Positions 1 to 6,687 of a stretch of 64,000 bases of DNA are shown here, one piece after another (the stretch's first letter is position 1; each line of letters starts with the position of its first letter). Location: NCBI RefSeq assembly GCF_001999245.1, contig NZ_CP019630.1, forward strand, positions 310,001 through 374,000, in the 5' to 3' direction. The notes beneath the pieces are model-generated. The model was not told the DNA's origin and ran no database searches. It saw only the letters and a list, made by a program, of their open reading frames with translations. A program made the position numbers and the translations under genes. The stretch is from Roseibium algicola. GTDB taxonomy: Bacteria > Pseudomonadota > Alphaproteobacteria > Rhizobiales > Stappiaceae.

Positions 1-605
1 TTCACAATGAACGTTGCAAGGTTTCCTTGGTAACGCTTCATCGTGCTTTCCACTGCCGGGCCGAGCGTTCGACCTTCCAGCTCGCCCGCCGTACCGACAT
101 GGTTTTCAGCCAGCTTCAGGAACGTGCTTCGGGACTTCATGGAAGGAGAGGTTAGAAGCTCAAGCCCCGGGTTTAGGCGTACGGCCGCTGTTGCGTTCGC
201 AATCGCCTTGGTCGCACGGCCGCCACCAATCTGCAGTTCTTTTTCCCAATCGACCGTATCAAGATCATCGGTTGCCGCAGAACCGGCACTGCGCAGCTTC
301 CGGACAGCCTTCGCCAATGCGCCGCCTGGAAGCAATAGCGTAGGGCTGGCAACACTGGCGAAAATCTCGGCACCTGTACCGCCCCAACCGGCCGCCTCAA
401 TGGTTTCCCGGTCACGCTTTTCCCGGTCAATATCGGCCTTGATGGCTTCCACGACGGTTGCGTTTTGGGCTTCAAGGAAGCGGTCGGAATGCTCTTCATA
501 GCCCTTCAAGTCGCCGTTGGTGAAAGGGTTATATTCCGGATCAACCCGGAAATATTCCCGCTTGTCGAGGTCAAGAGCTTCCGAGGCGAGCAGCGAGCCG
601 TTCAA
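1..605 (-). pseudogene. Fragment of a phage virion-like protein, 5' part missing, runs off the left edge
   Basis: On the minus strand an open frame of about 200 codons runs from roughly 605 to the window edge with no stop. Early in it is FRVDPEYNPFTNGDLKGYEE; later it is rich in Ala, Lys and Glu, with a hydrophobic patch (ASVASPTLLLPGGALAKAV). This composition is like the large internal virion proteins of podovirus-type phages, but I cannot name the family. No ATG precedes the conserved part. The frame is shifted by one relative to the primase whose 3' end it overlaps. I therefore read it as the downstream remainder of a structural gene brought next to the primase by a deletion. It could instead be an intact gene with an unrecognised start. 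Confidence 0.5.
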
Positions 606-1461
606 TTTCCCAAGGGAGAGCGAGGCCGGAAAGCCCGTTAGCGGTTCTGCATGCCCAGACCGGCAGACCTGAAAGAAGGTGGACGCCGAAGCCTGTTTCT
701 ATCCCCTCGCAAACAGCAATATAACTGCCGTCTTTAGGAGGATGCAGGCGAACAGCACCGCCACCACAGGGGCCAAGGCCCTTTTTAATCTTGCTGCCGT
801 CTTCCGCGCGGAGATTGTCGCCATGCGCATCCAAGTATATGCGCCACGTTCCGACTTGCTGGCCTTCTGCGCCCTGGACGAGCGCGACAAGAGCGGGATG
901 ATATTGCCCTTTCGAGAGGAAGCATTTCGGGTGGAACCGGAGAACACCGGGCAGCTTCCCTTCAAGGCCTTTGACACGCCTACGCAGATAGTCTTCTGCC
1001 ATCGAGCCTTCAATTATTCGGGCCTCGCCCCAAAGTTCCTTGGCGACATCAAGTCGGGCAAGTTCGTCCCGCTCTTCTTCTTCCTGCCTATGCCGGTCCC
1101 GCTCTTCCGCTTCTGCCTGTCGCTTCGCCCAGGCGGCGCGCTGTTCGGGCGTGTATTCGGTGCTCCCGCTGGGGGGAGCTTCCCCGGTCAGCTTTTCGCA
1201 AGCCTGTGCGAAGGTCAGCCCGTCGCAATGCATTACCAAGCCGATGGTGTCACCGCCACCACCGGCACCCCGGCAAACCCACTTGTTTTTAGATGTGTTC
1301 ACCGCAAAGCGATCTTTCCCACCGCAGGCGGGGCACGGGCCGACGTATTCCTTACCCCCGGCAGGCTTCAGCGTTGCGCCGCACTTCTTTGCCGCGTCCA
1401 GAAGCGAAACCTTGTTGGCTCTCAGCTTGTAGTCTGTCCATGCTTGATCTAGGACGCTCAT
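571..1461 (-). pseudogene. Phage P4-type DNA primase, truncated inside the Toprim domain
   Basis: Residues about 15-85 form a zinc-binding primase domain with CPACGGKDRF, WVCRG and GGGGDTIGLV. After an Arg/Glu-rich linker, residues about 140-296 match the P4/DUF7146-type primase core ending in a Toprim segment, AVCEGIETG, where the conserved Glu is present. The protein then stops about 40 residues later (ERLAARLGSS), before the Asp-x-Asp metal motif and without a helicase or C-terminal part. An active enzyme is unlikely. I chose the ATG at 1461 because GAGGTG precedes it at good spacing. It would have made RNA primers for phage replication. Its 3' end overlaps an out-of-frame virion-like fragment, suggesting a deletion joint. 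Confidence 0.75.
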
Positions 1462-1541
1462 GCTGCACCTCGACAATTGCCTGCGCGCGTTAGCTCTGTT
1501 TTTATTCGTCCGTTGCTTAAGTCTTTTTGGAAATTGGATTT

Positions 1542-2684
1542 ATGAAGCGAGACAAATCCCCTCGCCCTAACACTTTGGCAGAACGTAGGGCCCTTAGAGA
1601 AACCAGTACCAACGCCGCGGAAATTGACCCTCTGAGCAAATGGCACCGCAGAGCTCGATGGCTGCGAAATCACCCGTTCGTTGTCATGATGGAAACCGCA
1701 GGTCTTATTGGATTGATTTTTGCGGTTGCGCTCTTCGTTCTTGAACTCCGAGAAAAGCAAGATGAGCGCGTCGCAAGGGCATGGCAATTGCTGACGACAG
1801 CGGCGTCTGGCAACAGTGGAAAGATCCATGCACTTGAGTTTTTGAACGCTCAATACGGATGCTTGCCTGCCGGCTGGGAATTTCCGACCGTTGGTCAATG
1901 CTGGAAGCATCGCACGTCCCTGACGGGCGTCAATCTGTCGTCCACCGGTCTTAAGCAAGGTGTCTATCTCGTCGGTCTCCAGTTGCCCAATGCCGACCTC
2001 GTAAAAGCTGATTTCAGTGGGGCACAATTGGCTGAGGCCAATTTCAAGAATGCTAATTTGCTCTCTGTGGATCTGAGCGGTGCCAATATGAACTCCGCAG
2101 ACCTTTCCGGTGCAAATCTCCATTTTGCAAACCTCAGTGCTGGCGTATATCTCGGCGATGCCACACTCGTTGGTGCCAACCTTCGTTATGCAAACTTGGA
2201 GAATGCGTTCCTGGTGAGTGCAAATTTGAGAAACGCAGTCTTGGCAAATGCAAACCTTGGTAATGCCGAATTGGGTTTTACCAACCTCGAAAATGCCGAC
2301 TTGTCGACCGCTTGGCTTCAAGGCGCGAAATTCGACAGCGCGACACTCGTCTGTGCTGACCTTTCGCGAGCTGATCTCACCAGTGCCAACTTCGGAACAG
2401 CAAAAGACGGCCTCGGCCGGATCTTCACCGCCGCAGACCTTCGCTACGCCAACCTTAGTGGTGCAGACCTGAATGATGCGTTTGTCTCGAGCGAACCAAA
2501 TGAATTGGAGAACCTTACTGGCATCTGGGCGTACGAAGACCTGCCTCCAAAGAACATGCCCCAAATTATCGCGAAGACCATTTCTTACAGACGGGTTGGT
2601 GAAAATTGGGACGCATTCAAGATGCGTATGGCAGAGGAAAGAATGGCTTCTAAGGATCATGCCCCCCCAATAGCCTGTCTTTAA
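1542..2684 (+). CDS. Membrane-anchored pentapeptide-repeat protein, likely prophage cargo
   Basis: The protein is about 380 residues. Residues 1-45 are basic and polar. Residues about 45-68 form one transmembrane helix (FVVMMETAGLIGLIFAVALF). A short charged helix and a Cys-containing stretch follow (QYGCLPAGWEFPTVGQCW). From about residue 130 to 310 there is a long run of A(D/N)LxX pentapeptide repeats, such as ANLRYANLENA and ADLSGANLH, which fold into a right-handed quadrilateral helix. The ATG at 1542 is preferred to a TTG at 1527. It points away from the primase and is flanked by phage genes, so I infer a lysogenic-conversion or superinfection-exclusion gene. The function is unknown; pentapeptide proteins range from gyrase inhibitors to phage-defence proteins. 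Confidence 0.8.
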   Translation: MKRDKSPRPNTLAERRALRETSTNAAEIDPLSKWHRRARWLRNHPFVVMMETAGLIGLIFAVALFVLELREKQDERVARAWQLLTTAASGNSGKIHALEFLNAQYGCLPAGWEFPTVGQCWKHRTSLTGVNLSSTGLKQGVYLVGLQLPNADLVKADFSGAQLAEANFKNANLLSVDLSGANMNSADLSGANLHFANLSAGVYLGDATLVGANLRYANLENAFLVSANLRNAVLANANLGNAELGFTNLENADLSTAWLQGAKFDSATLVCADLSRADLTSANFGTAKDGLGRIFTAADLRYANLSGADLNDAFVSSEPNELENLTGIWAYEDLPPKNMPQIIAKTISYRRVGENWDAFKMRMAEERMASKDHAPPIACL

Positions 2685-2785
2685 TTGCCTTTCCCGACGA
2701 CCTGGGACTAGCTGATGTAGGTAAGCGCTTGCACTGATGCCGCTGAGCGCATCCTGCACATTGCCGTCTGGGAAAACATGATGGT

Positions 2786-3376
2786 TCATAAGGCTTCCCC
2801 CATATCGAAGAGGCCACCAGCTGGCGCTTGTGCGCGTTGCAGCTTCATTTGAGTTTGGAGCCAGAAGGCTACCCCTGCGGCTTCGGCAGCGTCCTTGGAT
2901 TTGGCTTGGATCTTCATCATCTGGCAGACGCGCTTTGCCACGTCTTTCCAATCTTCTTCCTTTTTGGGATCCGGCTTCAGATCACCGAGGAAGGATTTGC
3001 GCCAGGATTGCACCGCGACAATTTGGAAAGGAACGTTCAGCGAGAAACAAACCTCTTGGGCACAGTTGTTGAGGTAGCTGAGCGTTGCGGCAGTCGCGTC
3101 GTTCGTGACCTCTTTAACCACGACCTTGCCGGTGACAGGGTCCTTGACCTTCTTTTTCATGTTCGCGACTGCTCGGCGCTCAATGGCAACTGCCTGCACA
3201 TCACCTGTCTTGATCAGGGACCAAAGCCATTGCCGAAAGTTCGCATTGCGCTCTGCCTCGCAAGACACCTTCCGTTTGCCGATCTTGCCGGCATCGAAAA
3301 GGCCTGTTTGGTAGGCATTGCCGTCCGCGATGCACCAGCCGGTTTTAGTTGCTACGTCGAGCCCGCATATCCGCAT
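2786..3376 (-). CDS. Phage RuvC-like Holliday-junction resolvase (RNase H fold)
   Basis: About 196 residues. The start GLDVATKTGW is the first beta strand of the RuvC/RNase H fold with its catalytic Asp. AVAIERRAV supplies the second acidic strand, and SKDAAEAAGVAFW near the C-terminus supplies the last acidic residues on a helix. Family members cut branched DNA during phage replication and packaging. The ATG at 3376 overlaps the stop of the upstream CII-like gene (TGATG), so the two are cotranslated in the leftward early operon. Nothing looks broken. The subfamily is a phage group distinct from cellular RuvC, so I give no gene symbol. Confidence 0.75.
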   Translation of the reverse strand: MRICGLDVATKTGWCIADGNAYQTGLFDAGKIGKRKVSCEAERNANFRQWLWSLIKTGDVQAVAIERRAVANMKKKVKDPVTGKVVVKEVTNDATAATLSYLNNCAQEVCFSLNVPFQIVAVQSWRKSFLGDLKPDPKKEEDWKDVAKRVCQMMKIQAKSKDAAEAAGVAFWLQTQMKLQRAQAPAGGLFDMGEAL

Positions 3377-3876
3377 CAAGCCATCTCCCCTGCGTTCGCA
3401 GAAACTTTCTCGCCGCGGAGGATGGCCAGCGTTCTTGCCGTCTGATCCAACAGCGCTTCCAAACGCTCAATGCACGCCGCCTGCTCTTCGCTGGTTAGCT
3501 TTGCATCCGCATAGGCATCGGCGACGGTTGAACTTGCTTCCGCGAAGACCTTCATTAGTTCGGAGAGAGACGTGAGCGCACAGCCGTCGCCTTTGCAGGT
3601 CCCGCGCCTCACCAGATCAAATCCCGCCATATCAGCGAGGCACTTGGTAACAGGGGGAAGGCAACCGCTCTCCACCACGTCGGCCTCAAGCTCGGCAATT
3701 GCCTTGATTGGGAAAAATCGGCGGTCCTGGCCGTCGATCGTAGTGCAGCGCTGAATTTGCGCGAGCTGCTTATATCCGGTGATTTCCCTGGCTCTCTCGG
3801 CACCGCCAGCGGCGCGCACGAGGTCTTTGCTTGCGATTGACAACCGGTCGTATTCGTCGCGGCTCAGATAATCCAT
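3376..3876 (-). CDS. Phage regulatory protein, CII-like
   Basis: 166 residues. The N-terminal half (residues about 5-60: YLSRDEYDRLSIASKDLVRA, REITGYKQLAQIQRCTT, FFPIKAIAELEADV) resembles the phage regulatory CII family: a helix-turn-helix that recognises promoter repeats, then a loop. The C-terminal half (about 100-160) is helical and acidic, suggesting oligomerisation. It lies between the Cro-like gene and the RuvC-like gene in the leftward operon, the usual place for such a regulator. Its stop overlaps the next start. I infer it activates a late or establishment promoter; the target is not visible. An alternative is a generic HTH accessory protein of the replication module. Confidence 0.6.
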   Translation of the reverse strand: MDYLSRDEYDRLSIASKDLVRAAGGAERAREITGYKQLAQIQRCTTIDGQDRRFFPIKAIAELEADVVESGCLPPVTKCLADMAGFDLVRRGTCKGDGCALTSLSELMKVFAEASSTVADAYADAKLTSEEQAACIERLEALLDQTARTLAILRGEKVSANAGEMA

Positions 3877-3878
3877 GG

Positions 3879-3995
3879 TTACTCTCTTCCAATTTTTGCA
3901 ACCGTGAAGACTTCAGAGGGCGTTCCCACCTCTTTGGACATGGAAACGAAACAGACCCCACACCCACACTGTTTGAGGCTCGTTGCCTCGGGCAC
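3879..3995 (-). CDS. Possible small Cys-containing protein upstream of the CII-like gene
   Basis: An open frame ending two bases before the CII-like start reads VPEATSLKQCGCGVCF followed by VSMSKEVGTPSEVFTVAKIG. It has a GTG at 3995 and an ATG 18 codons later. The same frame stays open upstream to about 4126 but has no ATG, GTG or TTG there. The tight junction with the next gene and the CGCGVC cluster favour a real short product. The weak start and lack of a clear ribosome site argue against it. Confidence 0.25.
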   Translation of the reverse strand: MPEATSLKQCGCGVCFVSMSKEVGTPSEVFTVAKIGRE

Positions 3996-4127
3996 CCGCA
4001 GAGCCGACAGCCTGGCCGAGAGATTGCGGAAACGCCGGATAAGATTGGTTTGGACCCGGGACGAGATACTTTCCGGGTCCGATCGCTCACCCCATAAGAA
4101 GGCGAGCGGTGTTGACCTTGTGCCGTT

Positions 4128-4376
4128 CTAGGCGGCCGCCATGTTCGCCGGGTGCTCTTCGCCGAGCGTCATGCGGGCAAGTGCCCCATAGTCGACCGCG
4201 GAAACGTCCGTCATTTCACAGGCGACCACGACAGCCGGCCAATACTGAACAGGGATTGAACCGCGGCGTTTCATTTGGCGGGCCGCCTCATATCCGCAGC
4301 CCACCAACTCAGCGAAATGCTTGATTGAGCCGAAGGCTTCAAACAAAGCGTCAATGGTTTTAGGTGTGTCAGCCAT
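4128..4376 (-). CDS. Cro-like phage repressor
   Basis: Starting at the ATG at 4376, the product is 82 residues. Residues about 5-65 form a Cro-type helix-turn-helix: IDALFEAFGSIKHFAELVGC then YEAARQMKRRGSIPVQYWP. It is divergent from the CI-like gene. Operator 1 (4385-4399) lies 8 bp upstream of this ATG. A promoter with TTGCGC and TACGTT 17 bp apart on the minus strand would start transcription almost at the ATG, so a leaderless mRNA is possible. The frame stays open upstream to a TTG at 4403, but that would place coding sequence over the operator. I infer it opens the leftward early operon and represses CI. Confidence 0.7.
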   Translation of the reverse strand: MADTPKTIDALFEAFGSIKHFAELVGCGYEAARQMKRRGSIPVQYWPAVVVACEMTDVSAVDYGALARMTLGEEHPANMAAA

Positions 4377-4384
4377 GATTGAAA

Positions 4385-4399
4385 CGTACATTTCGTACG
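4385..4399. promoter_or_regulatory. Phage operator 1 (CGTAC-N5-GTACG)
   Basis: The perfect inverted repeat CGTAC-ATTTC-GTACG overlaps the predicted -10 of the cro promoter. The same 5-5-5 pattern occurs three more times, and all four sites flank the CI-like gene. I infer it binds CI and Cro. Confidence 0.7.
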
Positions 4400-4410
4400 A
4401 CAAAAGCGCA

Positions 4411-4439
4411 AGAAAAAATCGTACACTTCGGACGATAAT
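4411..4439 (+). promoter_or_regulatory. Maintenance promoter of the CI-like repressor
   Basis: A good -10 box (GATAAT, 4434-4439) lies 20 bp before the repressor ATG, but the -35 region 17 bp upstream (AGAAAA) is poor. This matches maintenance promoters that need help from a bound repressor. Operator 2 sits in the spacer. Confidence 0.5.
4420..4434. promoter_or_regulatory. Phage operator 2 (imperfect CGTAC-N5-GGACG)
   Basis: The sequence is CGTAC-ACTTC-GGACG, one mismatch from the consensus. It touches the GATAAT -10 box (4434-4439) of the CI promoter, as expected for autoregulation. The centre is 35 bp from operator 1. Confidence 0.6.
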
Positions 4440-4458
4440 TTCGTGCGAAACAGTTCAA

Positions 4459-5139
4459 ATGGAACCGAAAGACCGTTTGAAAGCAGCAAGAGAGCGCGCG
4501 GGATATGACTCCCCAACGGAGGCATCGCGCGTGCTTCGCACTATCAACGTCAACACCATCATCAGCAACGAGAATGGCAACAGGCCGATTTCCAAGAAGA
4601 TGGCGCAGGTCTATGCGGAAGCTTTCGGGGTTTCGGCTGGATGGCTTCTTTACGGCGACAGCGGCGAGCCAGAGCAAGAACCAAAGCCGACCAGGCGCCC
4701 AGCCCTACAAATCATCGGCGAGGTGGCTGCAGGCCATTGGCTTGAGAGCGATCTTTTCGAACACGAGAAGACCGAGAATTCCAACCTTGCCGGCGGTGAC
4801 GCCCGATATTTGCCAAGTATGCAATACCTTATGAGAGTCAACGGCGAGAGCCTTAACAAAATCGCCCGGCATGGCGACCTCATCTTGTGCCTGGACTATG
4901 CACAGGCGGGAATTGAGTTGAAGTCGGGTGACTTGGTGGTTGCGGAACGCTCTAGAGACGGCGGCCTGACCTTCGAGCGGACCGCCAAGAGAATTGTTCG
5001 CCACAACGGTGAAATTGAACTCAGGCCGGAGAGTGACGACCCGCGCTTTCAAGAGCCGGTTATCTACAACGAGCACGGCGAAGAGGCTACCGAAGTGCGC
5101 GTAGTCGCTAAGGTTTTGGGCGTGTTTCGGGAGGTGTAG
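4459..5139 (+). CDS. CI/LexA-type phage repressor with S24 peptidase domain
   Basis: 226 residues from the ATG at 4459. Residues about 3-65 form the HTH DNA-binding domain (LKAARERAGYDSPTEASR, then ISNENGNRPISKKMAQVYAE). Residues about 90-225 form the LexA/CI C-terminal domain: IIGEVAAGHW is the self-cleavage site region (Ala-Gly), MRVNGESLNK carries the Ser-equivalent of the usual GDSM motif, and LVVAERSRDGGLTFERTAKR contains the lysine region. It holds the lysogenic state and is probably inactivated by RecA* after DNA damage. Note that GES replaces the common GDS. It sits between two operator pairs and is followed closely by a small membrane gene. Confidence 0.85.
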   Translation: MEPKDRLKAARERAGYDSPTEASRVLRTINVNTIISNENGNRPISKKMAQVYAEAFGVSAGWLLYGDSGEPEQEPKPTRRPALQIIGEVAAGHWLESDLFEHEKTENSNLAGGDARYLPSMQYLMRVNGESLNKIARHGDLILCLDYAQAGIELKSGDLVVAERSRDGGLTFERTAKRIVRHNGEIELRPESDDPRFQEPVIYNEHGEEATEVRVVAKVLGVFREV

Positions 5140-5147
5140 AGGCTGGA

Positions 5148-5399
5148 ATGTTAGCGCCCGCAATCGTTTTTATAGTCGCAGTTGCAGTTGTTTTAATCGT
5201 CGGGCGACTTAGCGAAACGGGCCACATCCCTTACAAATTCGGGGCACCGTTTGAATTTGCGCTGGAAAAGCTTCCGGCGTTTTTGCTTTTTGGCGGGATC
5301 GTTTTTGCGATTGCCAGCTTTCTGCTTTGGGACGGAAGCCCCATTGGAACAGATTGTCTTATCGATTGGGACGGAAGATCTAACCCGCTCTCCTGCTGA
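5148..5399 (+). CDS. Small two-helix membrane protein next to the repressor
   Basis: 83 residues with two hydrophobic helices (about 2-20, PAIVFIVAVAVVLIVG; about 42-60, AFLLFGGIVFAIASFLLW). The segment between is charged, and the tail has two Cys. AGAGG at 5138-5142 precedes the ATG by a few bases, and only 8 bp separate it from the repressor, so both are probably expressed in the lysogen. Lysogen-expressed small membrane proteins often act in superinfection exclusion. That role is inferred from position only, and no family is recognised. Confidence 0.55.
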   Translation: MLAPAIVFIVAVAVVLIVGRLSETGHIPYKFGAPFEFALEKLPAFLLFGGIVFAIASFLLWDGSPIGTDCLIDWDGRSNPLSC

Positions 5400-5711
5400 T
5401 CTATCCTCACTCTCTAACATCAGTAAGAAAATTTCTTGTCGATAGGAGGGGGAAGGGTTCCAAGCCATAGCCCCCCCTACCCCCTGGGGAAACCCAGAAG
5501 GCGGGAAATCCATGACCTGTGTCTTGTCGACCGGAGCCGGGAATGGGACACAAACGCCAGAGCGCCTTACAGCTAACTCGTCCTCTGTTTCTGGCGGCAC
5601 CGTAGGACTTTCGACCCCCGCGCCTGCAGTTTTCATCCAGCAGGGAATTGCACCCTGTCACTGCGAGCGGCGACGTTAGCCACCCTCTTGTACGACCGTC
5701 AATAAAAAAAT

Positions 5712-5726
5712 CGTACATTTTGTACT
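5712..5726. promoter_or_regulatory. Phage operator 3 (CGTAC-N5-GTACT)
   Basis: CGTAC-ATTTT-GTACT matches operators 1, 2 and 4 and abuts the -35 of the rightward early promoter. It lies about 1.3 kb from operators 1 and 2, on the other side of the repressor gene. Confidence 0.65.
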
Positions 5727-5754
5727 TGACCTCCAAACGTACGTTTTGTACGGT
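5726..5754 (+). promoter_or_regulatory. Predicted rightward early promoter
   Basis: TTGACC at 5726-5731 and TACGGT at 5749-5754 are 17 bp apart, lying directly between and over operators 3 and 4. It would transcribe the recET-xis-int operon starting at 5828. Confidence 0.5.
5738..5752. promoter_or_regulatory. Phage operator 4 (CGTAC-N5-GTACG)
   Basis: Perfect CGTAC-GTTTT-GTACG, 26 bp centre to centre from operator 3, overlapping the predicted -10. Repressor bound here would block the rightward early operon. Confidence 0.7.
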
Positions 5755-5827
5755 TTGCTCATCGAAGGCGGAACGAAGACGGCAACCGGCCAGATCTTCC
5801 GCCACGGGTTTCAAGAGGAAAAAGTCA

Positions 5828-6217
5828 ATGTCCCTCAATACCGACACCTCCTTCTTTTCCGTCCTCTGCGAGTTGAGCGGAACCACCTACTCCCCGGAAA
5901 TGGAGTTTGAAGATTTGCGCTTTTCGCAGATCGTCGCGGACATTCAGAGCGGCCAGCTTGAGAACGTGAAAGCGGTTTTCGAGTTCAACCCGGCAGAGGG
6001 TTGGTGCAACGACGTTACCGCCGACGTGATGGCGGCATCCTTCCCCGAGCTTGAAGACGACGGCGAAGACTATGCCGATTACTCACCTACTGCAGCGAGT
6101 GGGAAGAAGCACAAGAGAAGGCGGGTAAGGTTATCGTCTCTCCCGACGATATCGAGAAGATCCGCCGCATTGCGGAAGACGCTGCCCGCGACCCCATGGT
6201 GCAACAGGGCATCTTAA
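5828..6217 (+). CDS. Phage hypothetical protein with an out-of-frame tail
   Basis: From the ATG at 5828 (AGAGG 12 bp upstream) the first about 85 residues look like real coding: an acidic protein with LRFSQIVADIQSGQLENVKA and VFEFNPAEGWCNDVT, a motif I associate with small phage early proteins. From about 6,090 the frame becomes Arg/Lys/Ser-rich (GKKHKRRRVRLSSLP), unlike natural coding. There the overlapping frame 1 holds a good exonuclease sequence. I infer that the original 3' end was lost in a deletion that joined it to the exonuclease gene. It is the first gene of the rightward operon. Its function is unknown. Confidence 0.5.
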   Translation: MSLNTDTSFFSVLCELSGTTYSPEMEFEDLRFSQIVADIQSGQLENVKAVFEFNPAEGWCNDVTADVMAASFPELEDDGEDYADYSPTAASGKKHKRRRVRLSSLPTISRRSAALRKTLPATPWCNRAS

Positions 6218-6687
6218 ACGGCGCCGTTGAGCGATCCTTTTTCATCAAGGACGAGCGGACAGGTCTTTGGTTCAAGTCCCGACCGGACAACGACGCGGTA
6301 GACGGCTTCTTTGCCGATCTGAAAACCACGTCCAGCATGAGCGAAAGCTTCATTCGGCGGCAGATCAAAGACAACGGCTATTTCATTCAAGCCGGTGGAG
6401 TTCGTCGCGCAGCCCGGGAACTCGATCTGCCCTTTGACAGCTTTTGGAACGTCTACGTTTCAACCGGCGACACCCCCGACACTCAGGCCATTGAACTGGA
6501 TCCGGAAGACCTCGACCTAGGCGAGCGCGTAATCCGTCACGGCCTGGACACCATCGCCGAATGTATGGCGTCCGGCATCTGGCCCGGCGCCCGCCCCTAT
6601 GAGGCCCGCGCCGTTCGCATTGGCGATTGGGACCGCGAAGCTATTGAGCAAGACCTTAAGACCCCCGCATTGGAGCAAGCAGCATGA
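6091..6687 (+). pseudogene. RecE-like/PD-(D/E)XK phage exonuclease, N-terminus missing
   Basis: In frame 1, coding-like sequence begins about 6,091 without a start codon: YCSEWEEAQEKAGKVIVSPD, then DPMVQQGILNGAVERSFF and RPDNDAVDGFFADLKTTSS. The last block is the PD-(D/E)XK catalytic core (Asp and the DLK motif) of the DUF3799/RecE-type 5'-3' exonucleases paired with RecT. About 80-90 N-terminal residues usual in the family are absent. The first ATG (6196) would start just before the core. The gene overlaps recT by ATGA. It may make a shortened protein from 6196, but I think it is inactive. The joint with the preceding gene is discussed in the findings. Confidence 0.65.

Larger units (their letters stand above)
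5400..5827. other. Regulatory stretch upstream of the rightward early operon
   Basis: This region of 428 bp holds the right operator pair and a promoter, described separately. A possible short open frame runs from the ATG at 5512 to 5679 (55 codons, C-terminus IQQGIAPCHCERRR); its ribosome site is weak and I do not count it as a gene. A GTACG half-site also occurs near 5690. No terminator is seen. Confidence 0.5.

Noticed and set aside
43..501. Plus-strand open frame of 152 codons at the left edge
   Set aside because: It is antisense to the virion-like frame and is Ser/Ala/Arg-rich without motifs.
1458..2951. Minus-strand open frame of 497 codons over the pentapeptide gene
   Set aside because: Repetitive Cys/Gly/Ile composition is the mirror of the pentapeptide repeats; the plus-strand protein is clearly real.
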